Shown here: positions 42,157 through 51,925 of the stretch, one piece after another
How the letters are laid out: each line of letters opens with the position of its first letter
Position numbering within the stretch: position 1 is the first letter of the stretch
From: CAZLGM01 sp964623625
Lineage (GTDB): Bacteria; Desulfobacterota; Desulfobulbia; Desulfobulbales; Desulfocapsaceae
Direction: 5' to 3'
DNA length: 64,000 nucleotides
Assembly: GCA_964623625.1 (NCBI GenBank)
Contig: CAZUUJ010000006.1
Location: forward strand, 14,597 to 78,596
The notes under the pieces: generated by a model
Databases searched by the model: none
What the model saw: the letters and a program-made list of their open reading frames with translations, nothing else
What the model was told of the DNA's origin: nothing
Program-made: the position numbers and the translations under genes

Positions 42157-44373
42157 GTGGCCATGTCTCAGGAAAATCCTCTTCTGCATTATTTGTCCCA
42201 AGGTTGGCTTCAGGGGCTCAAACCGAAAGAGGGGTTTGATAGTGATTTTTATGTGCAAAACTATCCAGAGGTTGCACGATCAAAACAAAATCCACTAGTC
42301 CATTATGTGGTTCATGGGCAAAGGGCCGGTTTTCTGACATCACGACCCATAATGGATAACAGAAAAAAAAGGATTTACTCATCTCGTTTTCAAGACGGAG
42401 AGCAAGACCGTTCTCGGGATATTTACAGATCGTTAGAGGAAGCAACAGCCGAGTCATTGAGGCGGTCACCAAGTGCTCCTGAGCTGATTGAGTTTTCGGA
42501 CGAAACTGCTGTCAAAGCGATTCAATCGGTTTCATTTATCACTCAACAGTTCCCTGAAATAACAATCGTCATCCCTGTCTACAACAGTCTGACATACCTG
42601 GCAGAATGTCTGGTCAGTATCGCCGAACATGTACAGGTTCCTTCGGAGATCCTTGTTGCAGATGATTGTTCAACTGATGGAAGAATACGTACTTTGCTGG
42701 AAAATCATCAATCTATTAAGTATATTCGTAATCAATCCAACGTCGGTTTTTTGCAAAACGCAAATAATGCAATATATCAGAGTAAAGGGAAGTATATTCT
42801 TCTTTTAAACAGCGATGTTCAGCTTACTGATGATTGTGCTTCATCCTTAATGAGGAACCTCAAAGATGATCCACATGCAAAAATTGCCGGTCCCAAATTC
42901 ATCTATCCAAGCGGACGGCTACAAGAGGCTGGATGTAGTGTCCAAACCGATTGTTCAACATTACAAATCGGTTTAGGAAAAGATCCTGACGATTCTCAAT
43001 TCTCTTATAACAGGTATGTGGATTATATTTCCGGAGCTTGCATCTGTTTTAGGAAAAGTGATTTTCTCTCGATTGGGAAATTCAATACAAATTATTCTCC
43101 AGCTTATTACGAAGATGTTGAGCTTTGTACACGTTTCTTACAAAACGGTGGAAAAATCCTGTATGTTTCAGGAACAACCGTTGTTCATCATTTAAGCGTT
43201 TCCAGTGAGTTGCAATCAAACACGTTTAAGCTGTACAACTCTGCTAAAAACAAACTGAAGTTCCAAGCGGAACATATCAGGTTTCACTCGGGGAACAATC
43301 GGATCAAGCCCGTTGCATTTTATTTGCCGCAATTCCATTCTATACGACAAAACAGCTACTGGTGGGGTGAGGGGTATACTGAGTGGCGGGCGGTAGCGAG
43401 TGCGTCCCCAAATTTTAAAAATCACTATCAACCGCACATACCTGCCGACTTAGGATTTTATGATCTTTCATCCGGAACGGCAATTTTTGAAAAACAAGCG
43501 CGTTTAGCCAGACGATACGGCCTCCATGGGTTCTGCTTCTATTATTACAATTTTGGTGACTCTGAATTACTTGAAAGACCGTTAGAACTTTTCTGCAAAT
43601 CATCTGCGGATATTAATTTTTGCCTCTGCTGGGCCAATGAGAGTTGGACAAGAAATTGGGATGGCAAAGATAATAATATTCTCTATGAACAACAGTTTGA
43701 TGCTACTCAAGAGCCTCTTAGAATTGTCAGGATGATGGAGCGCTTTATTCATGACCCCAGATACATGGCAGTAGACGGAAAACCTTTGCTGCTGATATAT
43801 AGGGCTGAGCTGATCAACGACATTCAGAAAATGGCTCAGGCATGGCGTAATTACTGGCGGGAAAAATATAAAACGGATCTGTACCTCTGCCTTGTTGACA
43901 GTATGGAACGCTCATCTGGAGCGAGCAGACCACCTGAAGAATTAGGTTTTGATGCTGCGGTGGAATTCCCTGTGCACAATGTGGTTGTCAGGTCGTCGTT
44001 AAAGTTGCTAGAGCAACCAGAGAATCTAGTGAATGCTTCATTTTGCGGACAGCTGATCGATTATGAAAAAGCTGTTGCGGAGATATGTTCCCGCCCCCAT
44101 CCGGGATATAAACGCTTTCCCGGTGTATTTCCATCGTGGGACAATACCCCCAGGGTCGGCAAGAGCTCAACGGTTTTTAAAAATGTGCATCCGAGTTCTT
44201 TCCAGTTTTACCTGGAAATGAAGTGTAAAGAGGCTCAATGTTACAGCATGGATGAACGGCTTCTTTTTATCAATGCGTGGAACGAGTGGGGCGAAGGGGC
44301 GCACCTTGAGCCTGACATAGATTATGGCCACACTTGGTTACAGGTTGTCGAAAAAGTGGTCAAGGAGCACTGA
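42157..44373 (+). CDS. GT2 glycosyltransferase fused to a WbsX-type domain
   Basis: The first possible start after the TAA at 41800 is GTG 42157, but the same frame is open and coding from 41803 (NPLLHYIERGWKDGR). The part from 42157 begins inside a 38-residue repeat. It is followed by a GT2 domain (ITIVIPVYNSLTYLAECL, ADDCSTDG, LLLNSDVQLTDD, YEDVELCTR; about 42550-43200). Then comes a WbsX-like domain (AFYLPQFHSI, WWGEGYTEW, NESWTRNWDG, NAWNEWGEG; about 43310-44370). GT2 domains transfer sugars from nucleotide donors; WbsX-type domains occur in O-antigen biosynthesis. If the TAA is real, this half has lost its methyltransferase and coiled coil and may depend on translational restart or readthrough. 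Confidence 0.88.
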   Translation: MAMSQENPLLHYLSQGWLQGLKPKEGFDSDFYVQNYPEVARSKQNPLVHYVVHGQRAGFLTSRPIMDNRKKRIYSSRFQDGEQDRSRDIYRSLEEATAESLRRSPSAPELIEFSDETAVKAIQSVSFITQQFPEITIVIPVYNSLTYLAECLVSIAEHVQVPSEILVADDCSTDGRIRTLLENHQSIKYIRNQSNVGFLQNANNAIYQSKGKYILLLNSDVQLTDDCASSLMRNLKDDPHAKIAGPKFIYPSGRLQEAGCSVQTDCSTLQIGLGKDPDDSQFSYNRYVDYISGACICFRKSDFLSIGKFNTNYSPAYYEDVELCTRFLQNGGKILYVSGTTVVHHLSVSSELQSNTFKLYNSAKNKLKFQAEHIRFHSGNNRIKPVAFYLPQFHSIRQNSYWWGEGYTEWRAVASASPNFKNHYQPHIPADLGFYDLSSGTAIFEKQARLARRYGLHGFCFYYYNFGDSELLERPLELFCKSSADINFCLCWANESWTRNWDGKDNNILYEQQFDATQEPLRIVRMMERFIHDPRYMAVDGKPLLLIYRAELINDIQKMAQAWRNYWREKYKTDLYLCLVDSMERSSGASRPPEELGFDAAVEFPVHNVVVRSSLKLLEQPENLVNASFCGQLIDYEKAVAEICSRPHPGYKRFPGVFPSWDNTPRVGKSSTVFKNVHPSSFQFYLEMKCKEAQCYSMDERLLFINAWNEWGEGAHLEPDIDYGHTWLQVVEKVVKEH

Positions 44374-44376
44374 GGT

Positions 44377-45495
44377 ATGAATATTTGTGTTTTAGGCCAC
44401 CCTTACGCTCCCATTGGGACAGGAGAGCAGCTGACATCATTTTTGCGAGGGCTTGATGAGTGTAATATTGAATATAGACTGTTCGATATATACGGTGCCG
44501 AAAATTTGAGACGTGAGAGAAAACCGCAATGGTTGCTCGATAAAGAAACATTTGATAGCAATTATGGTGATATCCGTATTTTTCATATCAACGGTGATGA
44601 GATAATCCCTTGCCTGGAACATTTGGAAAAAAAAGGAATGAAATTTGACTCTCAGGTCAAAAATATCATTATTCCGGCCTGGGAGCTTCCGGTTTTTCCA
44701 GAGATATGGAGAAAGCCGCTAAACCGTTTCGATGAGGTCTGGGCACTCTCAGGATATATAAAGAAAATGTTCTCCGACTGGGCAAAGCCGGTTATTCGAT
44801 ACGTTGGACAATCAGCTGAAAGGGATAACGGCATACTGTATCCTCGGAAATTCTTTGGTATCAAAGATTCAGCTTTGGTCTTTTTATCATTTTTTGATGA
44901 GTCATCTTTTATTGCAAGAAAAAATCCTGAGGCAATTATCGAGTTTTATAGGTGTTTACGTGACGCTCACCCTCACGCCGATTTTCAACTGGTACTCAAA
45001 ATAAAGAACCATGGATCCATGAGTGTTTTCGAAGTCAACCGGATCGACGAAAACGTGGTCCTGATCAACGAAAACCTAACCTACGAGAAGATGACCTCGC
45101 TGATTGATGTATCGGATATATTTATCTCGTTACACCGTGCTGAAGGGTTTGGTCGAGGAGCTGCCGAGTCCGTTCTGCGGAGGAAACGAGCCATTGTGAC
45201 AAATTACTCAGGTGTTGAAGACTATACGGCAGATCCGGCTATTTTGCCTGTTGACTACACCCTGGTTACGGTTGAAGAAGGGGAATATCCTCATGGCACA
45301 GGACAGGTATGGGCCGAGCCTCATATTAAAACTGCTGTTGATTACGGTTGCCGGCTCATTGAAGAGCATAAGAACGGTAAAACAAACGAGCACTTTTTTA
45401 GAACTGTAGATCAGGCTGGGATGACTGTTCGAAATGTCGCCTCAAATCTTAGAATCGGAGTGAATGTTCTGGAAAACCTTGGTCACCTGAACTGA
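44377..45495 (+). CDS. glycosyltransferase, GT4-like
   Basis: A 372-residue protein, starting 3 bp after the WbsX-type gene with GAGGT upstream. The N-terminus has a GT-B first strand and loop (MNICVLGHPYAPIGTGEQL). The C-terminal half has DISDIF-like and SLHRAEGFGRGAAESVL motifs, where the conserved Glu contacts the donor nucleotide sugar, then RRKRAIVTNYSGVEDY. It is probably a retaining sugar transferase acting on the surface polysaccharide. Translational coupling to the preceding gene is likely. Confidence 0.85.
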   Translation: MNICVLGHPYAPIGTGEQLTSFLRGLDECNIEYRLFDIYGAENLRRERKPQWLLDKETFDSNYGDIRIFHINGDEIIPCLEHLEKKGMKFDSQVKNIIIPAWELPVFPEIWRKPLNRFDEVWALSGYIKKMFSDWAKPVIRYVGQSAERDNGILYPRKFFGIKDSALVFLSFFDESSFIARKNPEAIIEFYRCLRDAHPHADFQLVLKIKNHGSMSVFEVNRIDENVVLINENLTYEKMTSLIDVSDIFISLHRAEGFGRGAAESVLRRKRAIVTNYSGVEDYTADPAILPVDYTLVTVEEGEYPHGTGQVWAEPHIKTAVDYGCRLIEEHKNGKTNEHFFRTVDQAGMTVRNVASNLRIGVNVLENLGHLN

Positions 45496-45577
45496 CTCCC
45501 AATACTCCATTTTAACCTTTCTATCATCTGAGATATCACTCTGCCTTGCATAGAATCAAAAATTTGTCTTTGGAAAT

Positions 45578-47467
45578 ATGCTTAAATATCTAAGGAATAC
45601 ACTGCAGTCTGACCGAAACAGGCTTATCTCTTTATTGATATTTGTGTCTGTTTTTATCTGCTATTTCTTCTTTCGATCTCCTTGGTTGACCGGATGGGAT
45701 AGTGTCCAATTTTTCATGGCCATGGATGATTTCGATATATTTTCCCACCAGCCGCATCCTCCAGGATTCCCGGCTTATGTGTATATGGCCAAAGGATTAA
45801 ATCATATTATTAATGATCATCAGTATACACTGTCCCTGCTCAGTTGTTTAGCCGGTGCATTCTCCATAACATTCATGTTTTTGTTGGGATGCCGGTCAGT
45901 GAGTAGAGGTACAGGGCTTTTGGCCGCATCAATCCTGTTCGTTTCGCCGATGTTCTTCCAGATGTCTTTGGTTATCATGTCAGATGTTGTTGTTGTACCA
46001 TTCTTTTTGGGTTCCAGTTATTTCTTGCTTTCCGGGCACATTCGTGGAGCCAGGTACAATTACGTATATATTGCCGTTGCCGGTCTGCTTATGGGATGGG
46101 GAGTCGGAGTACGTCCACAATGGCTTTTTCTTTTTATTGTGATTGCCATGAGCTTTGTGTTTGTTTCGAGATCCCATAAACTGATTGCCTGCCTGGTTAT
46201 TCCCGGAGTGATCGGAACACTTTCATGGCTTGTTCCGGTATCGCTGTCTCATGGAGGTTTTTTAAAATATGTCGATTTTGCACAAGGCCATTATTATAAC
46301 CACATGGACCTTGTATTAGGCCTCAATTTTTTCAGTCTTCGACTTCTCTTAAAATCTCTTTTTAACGGATGGCAGATCACTTTGTCGTTATTACTGATTT
46401 TTTTCTTAGCAGCTCCAGTGCTCTATTTTATTGACAGGAAAACGGCCAAAAACTCTGACGGGACACAAGCCAACATACCATTTTTTACTGGAATCGGATG
46501 TTTGCTGTTCATTACAGCATTACTTTTTTATATTTTTTTTCATCTGTTTCATATCCAGCGGTATATTGTGCCTCTTCTCCCACCGCTGAGCTTTACTCTT
46601 GCAGTGGGTATCTGTTCCGGTATTCAACTGATCGCCCACAAAACAATACGTTATATTTTTGTAACCGTCATCATTTTGTCTCTCCTGTCTGCATTATCTT
46701 ATTCTCTCACTTGTGCCAGGCTCATTCAAACAACACCTCCACCACAAGTCCAGGCAGCAATATTTATCAAAGCGAACTATTCCCCCGACAACACCTTGCT
46801 GCTTCCGGTTAACTCAACACGACAGTGGCAACACTACCTCGCTGAATTTACGATAACTCCACGCTGGGAGGTTGAAGAAAATTCAATGGAAGCATTTAGT
46901 CCTGTAGGAAAATTGCAAGGTTATACCAATATCATCAGCGAAAAAGAGCTTGGACTTGCAGAGAGAAAAGTAAACATCTTTCGGTCAAAATATTTCGATC
47001 ATCTTGATTCGGGTGAAGTCCAACTTTATCAATACGAATTGGACAAAATAAATTTTTTTCTCGTTACGGGGCATTTTCAACAAGAATCCTGGGGGACTTG
47101 GATAACGGACAAAGCTAGCGGATGGATAAGAAACAACCGCAGAAATGGAGAAAAACTTTGTTTTGAGGTTCGTTCCAGTTTTCAGCATCCACGGAAATTG
47201 GAGGTTTCAATTAATGACCAGCTGAAATGGCATGGGGAAATAGGTCAGAATAAAACCGGACAGGTTATCCTGCTTCCTGATTCGAAAGACTGGAATAAGA
47301 TTTCCCTGTCAACACCGGATGGATGCCTAAAGCCTGTTGAAGTAACAGGGGCAACCGATCATCGTTGTTTAAGTTTTAGCTTATCCGTCATTCAAACACA
47401 CAACCTGACAAAGGATGATAATATGCTGAAACAGGGGGAAAATAAAGCAAATCAACTCTGTTATTAG
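45578..47467 (+). CDS. membrane glycosyltransferase, GT39/ArnT-like
   Basis: A 629-residue protein with about 10-12 membrane helices in the first 380 residues, then a soluble domain. The first periplasmic loop has the acidic pair typical of polyprenyl-phosphate sugar transferases: WLTGWDSVQFFMAMDDFDIF, followed by HQPHPPGFPAYV. The C-terminal 200 residues (RWEVEENSMEAF and on) resemble no domain I know. GT-C enzymes of this kind move a sugar from a lipid carrier to a periplasmic acceptor. It lies within the polysaccharide cluster, in line with its neighbours. Confidence 0.78.
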   Translation: MLKYLRNTLQSDRNRLISLLIFVSVFICYFFFRSPWLTGWDSVQFFMAMDDFDIFSHQPHPPGFPAYVYMAKGLNHIINDHQYTLSLLSCLAGAFSITFMFLLGCRSVSRGTGLLAASILFVSPMFFQMSLVIMSDVVVVPFFLGSSYFLLSGHIRGARYNYVYIAVAGLLMGWGVGVRPQWLFLFIVIAMSFVFVSRSHKLIACLVIPGVIGTLSWLVPVSLSHGGFLKYVDFAQGHYYNHMDLVLGLNFFSLRLLLKSLFNGWQITLSLLLIFFLAAPVLYFIDRKTAKNSDGTQANIPFFTGIGCLLFITALLFYIFFHLFHIQRYIVPLLPPLSFTLAVGICSGIQLIAHKTIRYIFVTVIILSLLSALSYSLTCARLIQTTPPPQVQAAIFIKANYSPDNTLLLPVNSTRQWQHYLAEFTITPRWEVEENSMEAFSPVGKLQGYTNIISEKELGLAERKVNIFRSKYFDHLDSGEVQLYQYELDKINFFLVTGHFQQESWGTWITDKASGWIRNNRRNGEKLCFEVRSSFQHPRKLEVSINDQLKWHGEIGQNKTGQVILLPDSKDWNKISLSTPDGCLKPVEVTGATDHRCLSFSLSVIQTHNLTKDDNMLKQGENKANQLCY

Positions 47468-47500
47468 ATATCTGCGATCTTATAAAACTCGATAATTGAA

Positions 47501-48919
47501 ATGGCACCCATTAAAAGAAAATATGAGTGTTGCATTCTTGGTGCCGGCCCTGCAGGGCTTGGTGCTGCCTTGGAGCTGGTTGAAAATGGGGTTACAGACC
47601 TTGTTGTTGTTGACAGAAACAGTATTGTTGGCGGATTGTCTCGAACCCAGAGCTATGACGGTTCACGGTTTGATATAGGGCCGCATCGCTTTTATTCGAG
47701 AAATGGGCTGATTAATCAGCTGTGGAAAAAAACTCTAGGAGGAGATTTTATTTCTGTAAAGAGGAAAACAAGGATTCTGTATGGCAATAACATGTTTAAT
47801 TATCCTTTGTCTCCCATGGATACTTTTTTAAAACTCGGGTTTGGCGGTGTGTCATCGGCAATTTTCTCTTACCTTAAGAGTGTTTTAGAGTCAAATATGA
47901 GGATCGTATCATTCGAAGATTGGGTTATCAGTAAATTTGGTGAAAAAGTATATCAAACATTTTTTAAGGGATATACCGAGAAGGTTTGGGGTATTCCTTG
48001 CAATCAGATAGATTATGAGTTTGCCGAACAGCGAATTAAGGGGCTGGATATTATTGAGTTATTCAAAAACAGCATCCACAAGTATAGTGATGCAAAGACA
48101 TTGGTTGAACGGTTCAGCTATCCTCTGTTAGGCGCCGGACAGATGTATGAGGCCTGGGCTGCAAAAGTTGTCGATAGTGGTGGAACAATATTGTTGAATG
48201 CAGAGGCTACTGCAATTAATAATAAGAATGGATACATAGAAAGCATAGACATTCAAACAGAAAATGGTGTTAAAAGAATTATCGAGTCAGAGCATTTCTT
48301 TAGCAGCATTCCAGTAACACACTTTTTTTCAAAACTCATTCCCCCTGTTTCTGAATCTGTTAGACAGGCTGCCAATTTATTATCTTACCGAGATCACATT
48401 ACCGTTCATCTGGCCATTGACAGGCGAGGACTGTTTAAGGATCAGTGGATATACGTGCAAGAACCGGGGGTTAAGATGGCCCGAGTTGCAAATTACAATA
48501 ATTTCTCACAATCCATGGCCTCAAATGGAAATAAAACGTCGGTCAGCGTCGAGTTTTTTGCATTTGAAAATGATGCTTTTTGGCAGCTAAAGGACATGGA
48601 GATAGTCAAATTGGCAATTGATGAACTGAGGGCCACAGGCCTCATTGAAGCCGGTTGTGTAGAGCAGGGCTGGGTTGTTCGTGAAACAGAAGCATACCCC
48701 ATGTATTGTCTAGGCTATACGGAGCCGTATAGACAAGTTATAGAGGAAATAGAGCAATTCCACAATGTAGTTACTATAGGCAGGGCGGGATTGTTTCGCT
48801 ATAATAATCAGGACCATTCCACGTATAGTGGAATTTTGGCTGTTAAAAATTTTCTCAAAAAGCAGGGGAGTCCGTTTAATTTATGGAAGATAAGCAGTGA
48901 AGCAGAATACACGGGATAG
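47501..48919 (+). CDS. FAD-dependent oxidoreductase, UDP-galactopyranose-mutase-like
   Basis: A 472-residue flavoprotein. The N-terminal dinucleotide fold has CCILGAGPAGLGAALELVE and VDRNSIVGGLSRT. A substrate-side motif FDIGPHRFYSR and the C-terminal FAD contact GRAGLFRYNNQDHS follow. Domain order and GPHRF-type motif are like amine-oxidase-fold proteins related to UDP-galactopyranose mutase. Such genes recur in polysaccharide clusters. It could make galactofuranose-type sugar nucleotides, but the true mutase family is shorter, so the reaction is uncertain. It is the last gene of the cluster. Confidence 0.82.
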   Translation: MAPIKRKYECCILGAGPAGLGAALELVENGVTDLVVVDRNSIVGGLSRTQSYDGSRFDIGPHRFYSRNGLINQLWKKTLGGDFISVKRKTRILYGNNMFNYPLSPMDTFLKLGFGGVSSAIFSYLKSVLESNMRIVSFEDWVISKFGEKVYQTFFKGYTEKVWGIPCNQIDYEFAEQRIKGLDIIELFKNSIHKYSDAKTLVERFSYPLLGAGQMYEAWAAKVVDSGGTILLNAEATAINNKNGYIESIDIQTENGVKRIIESEHFFSSIPVTHFFSKLIPPVSESVRQAANLLSYRDHITVHLAIDRRGLFKDQWIYVQEPGVKMARVANYNNFSQSMASNGNKTSVSVEFFAFENDAFWQLKDMEIVKLAIDELRATGLIEAGCVEQGWVVRETEAYPMYCLGYTEPYRQVIEEIEQFHNVVTIGRAGLFRYNNQDHSTYSGILAVKNFLKKQGSPFNLWKISSEAEYTG

Positions 48920-49520
48920 ATAGTGGTAGGAATTTGTTTTTTATCCCCTCCCCCACATATGCAGTACTGAGACTTTTAAACAAGGAATCACCACTTGATG
49001 AGTCAGTCAAAACAAGTATTGTTGCCCCTGTTCTTAACTCTTCGGGCGGCAATTTCCGGTCTCAAAATTTCAATTCTGGCTGTATGGAGGAGGGAATGAA
49101 AAGCAAATTCTTATCACCGAACGCCTACCCGGACTTGTTGATACCATGTGTCGCCACCTTCGTCTCCATTAGCCCCAAAAAACCGCTGCTGGTGCATCGT
49201 AGCAAATAGTGCAAGAGATTGGGTGTAAAATCAACTTAATTTGGGGGACATTGCACTGGGTGTAAATTCATGCATCAAATGCCGGCAGATCGCCCTATCC
49301 CTCAAGCTGGCCGACAAAGAGAGAGGCCACGACTGGAGAATTTAGCATAAGTTGAGAAAAGTTGTGGACTGAAAAGCAACAGCCACCATAGAATAAGAAG
49401 TCTACCCTAACTGTAAAGAGAAAGTTCGTTTTGTCGTTTATTGATTTATTGGTGCCTGACGCCCACATGGTGCCAATTCCACATGGCGCCTCTAAAAGAT
49501 GAATTAAAGGAGACATAAAC
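48920..49520. other. Intergenic region with IS91-type remnant
   Basis: This 600-bp gap carries the third IS91-type remnant (48995-49130: GATGAGTCAGTCAAA, GGGCGGCAATTTCCGG, CAATTCTGGCTGTATGG). The short open frame there (48934-49209) reads through this repeat and is not credible. From 49200 to 49500 no gene or RNA was recognised. AAAGGAGA just before 49521 is the ribosome-binding site of the next gene. Confidence 0.6.
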
Positions 49521-51137
49521 ATGGTAAAAATGAAACAGGCCTATTTAATAATCCTTTTTTGTTTATCTTTGCCATTGCTTTTAATAAGTTGTGCATCAGG
49601 TCCTGGCGGGCCTCCGGCTCTCGACCCTACGTTATCACCACCAATTATTAAGAAACCAATCTACACTTGCGCCAAAGTGATCGCTTTTTCCGGTGCTGAT
49701 CGTGATTCAAAGATCATTGTCTATGTTAACGCGATACCGGTCACCGAGAAAAAAACCTGGATGGGTTGGGGTGAGATCATTTTACCCGAGGCTTTAAAGA
49801 AAGATGATGTTATTAGTGCGGCTCAAGTAGTCGAAAATAAGATCAGTGATCAGTCGAGGGATATGATTTCGGTTATCGACATACCCAGTAATATGAGATC
49901 GGGGCGCAAACTCAACCAACCGGTAATAATTCCAAAATTACACAGATGCCAACAGTTGGTTCGTGTGAAAAATGTTTTTGAGGGCGTTGAAGTTACCGTA
50001 AAAAATGCTAAGGGGCTTGAATGGCGAGGTTTAACACCGCACAATGTTATTAGATTGTATACTGATGAAATTAGTATTGAAGATGATGAATGGTTTATTG
50101 CAGATCAAAAGATTTGTTTTGATCAACCGTTGCAAAGCGATCCATCCATAAGGGAAACCGTTGTGGAAACACCATATGCTCTTAAACAAGCAACAATTGT
50201 AGAGCCATTGTCGGTTGGTAGCGATGCCTGCGTCGTCGAAAACCTGACGCCAGGCGCCCAGGTAACCGTTTTTGCAAAGGAAAACGGAAATCTCTCCGAT
50301 GTGGGAGGCGGTATAGCGCTAGCGCCACGGACAATATTTCGAGTTAACCCTCCCATAAATGAAAAATTAAAATATGATCCGGTTCAATCGTTATGCGAAA
50401 TTGATTCAGATTCATTCGAAGGCATTGCCCCAACCAATGAAGTGCCGATACCAACGATAGTGGAGCCATTGTGTGAAGGGTCTAAATACATTACTTTGTG
50501 CAACACTGTGGCATTAAGTACCATAAAGGTTTACGTTGATAATGGAACTCAAATTGCCCGGGCCGCAGGAAATGGAAGCTATGTAACAATGGCACTGGGC
50601 AATAATGTGGTCCTTAAGAAAGGCCAAAAAGTTTATGCTGTTCAGTTTGTAAATACTAATGAAAGTTCGAAGTCTTCGCCTGTTCCGGTTGAAGCAGGGT
50701 CCTTGTGTGAAGGTTGGAATGGCTTTGTCAATCAGTTTAGAATCGAATTGCTTAAACTTATTAACCAATATAGAGCACAGGAATCCCTTAATGTGCTAAC
50801 ATTGGATACGTGCCGCACAGCTGGCGCACAAGCCCATACGGAATGGATGAGGTGTAAAGGATACGCTTATTTTTATGATGATGATAAAACCAAATTAAAC
50901 GATTCACACGGTGGACCGAAATGCCCGGGAAACTGTATTTGCGATGCAAGCAATGACTATTTCGTCAGATTCCCAAAGACCTCTCAAGAATTAGCTAAAA
51001 ATACATTTGAAAAGTGGAAAAATAGCCCAGGTCATAACGAAAATATGTTGGGAGACCATTCGGTGACGGGCATTGGTGTCGCATTGGGTATGTCGAAATC
51101 ACGACATTTATATTACATTACGGCAAGTTTTAAATAG
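49521..51137 (+). CDS. lipoprotein with C-terminal CAP (SCP/PR1) domain
   Basis: A 538-residue lipoprotein (signal core LIILFCLSLPLLLISCAS). The middle 350 residues hold several beta-rich repeats, each introduced by a Cys-containing phrase (VEPLSVGSDACVVENL; VEPLCEGSKYITLCNT; AGSLCEGWNGFVNQF). The last 140 residues are a CAP/SCP domain: LLKLINQYRAQESLNVLTLD, AQAHTEWMRCKGY, FEKWKNSPGHNENML and TGIGVALG. CAP domains are extracellular and lack a single function. It stands alone in its direction and follows an insertion-sequence scar, so it may be acquired. Confidence 0.88.
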   Translation: MVKMKQAYLIILFCLSLPLLLISCASGPGGPPALDPTLSPPIIKKPIYTCAKVIAFSGADRDSKIIVYVNAIPVTEKKTWMGWGEIILPEALKKDDVISAAQVVENKISDQSRDMISVIDIPSNMRSGRKLNQPVIIPKLHRCQQLVRVKNVFEGVEVTVKNAKGLEWRGLTPHNVIRLYTDEISIEDDEWFIADQKICFDQPLQSDPSIRETVVETPYALKQATIVEPLSVGSDACVVENLTPGAQVTVFAKENGNLSDVGGGIALAPRTIFRVNPPINEKLKYDPVQSLCEIDSDSFEGIAPTNEVPIPTIVEPLCEGSKYITLCNTVALSTIKVYVDNGTQIARAAGNGSYVTMALGNNVVLKKGQKVYAVQFVNTNESSKSSPVPVEAGSLCEGWNGFVNQFRIELLKLINQYRAQESLNVLTLDTCRTAGAQAHTEWMRCKGYAYFYDDDKTKLNDSHGGPKCPGNCICDASNDYFVRFPKTSQELAKNTFEKWKNSPGHNENMLGDHSVTGIGVALGMSKSRHLYYITASFK

Positions 51138-51390
51138 AGGTCATCCGGATTCTTAATTTCTAACGATAGATCAGACGTCGGCGTAAATCATGAAAAATGG
51201 TACTCACTGAGGCCGGGCCTGTTTTACAAATATTGTGCATGTCAGATGTAGATATTTTCACCATGGTTTGCTCCGCCCGTAGGAACTGATCCGTCTTAAT
51301 GACGGGAAAGCCTTGACAGAAACAGCATTACTTCGATTGTTCATTTTTGAAACCTGTGAAACTCGAAACTGAAAGTTGAGGGCATCACTA

Positions 51391-51789
51391 ATGAAATGGA
51401 GTTGCACGGTCATTCTGTATTTAGCGCTTTCTGTCTTTATGGTTTGCAGCGCCTCTTTGGCCGGAGTGCATATATGGGTTGATGAAAATGGTGTTCGTCA
51501 TTTTAGTAATACCGATGGTCCGGATGGTGATACAGTTGTTCAAGAGAGAACGGAATAACAATCCGTCGCACCCGTTCAGAATCCCGTTGGAAACTTAAAG
51601 GACCGACAAAGGACAGAGCTCCAGCGTTTGCTGACAGAGCAGTGCAGGCAACAAGCGCTGAGGGATCGGCAAGACGGAGTTAACCAGTGTAAAGTCGAAC
51701 AATGTGCGCAAGCCGAAAGACAACTGAACGAGCTTCGAGCCCAAGGATGGGAAAACCATATATCTTCGGCGAGGTATTCAGGTCCTTGA
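51391..51789 (+). pseudogene. DUF4124 protein with in-frame TAA
   Basis: ATG 51391 opens a signal peptide (VILYLALSVFMVC, cut near SLAG). Next comes a DUF4124 motif (VHIWVDENGVRHFSNT), a periplasmic domain of unknown function. A TAA at 51556-51558 ends the protein at 55 residues. The same frame then continues for 76 codons as a typical helical, charged C-terminus (RTELQRLLTEQC, CAQAERQLNELRAQG) to a TGA at 51787-51789. It was probably one gene of about 132 residues. Confidence 0.65.
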
Positions 51790-51925
51790 AAGTACAAAAC
51801 TTCGAGACGCATAAGCAGTGGTGTACGACATGCTCGCCACGCTTGCATAAGGTAAAGAAAACAGGCATATCAAGACGCCATAATGCTCAAAGAAGCAAAT
51901 GCGGTATTTTAAAAGGAGAATTAAT

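Noticed and set aside
41274..42345. A CRISPR array
   Set aside because: The 63-bp and 114-bp periodicities are tandem coding repeats in one open frame without unique spacers.
48934..49209. A 91-residue protein gene
   Set aside because: It reads through an IS91-type remnant, has no ribosome-binding site and resembles no protein.
25826..51789. Reassigned TAA codon (four in-frame TAA stops)
   Set aside because: Many clearly complete genes in the window end with TAA at the expected family length, so TAA works as a stop.
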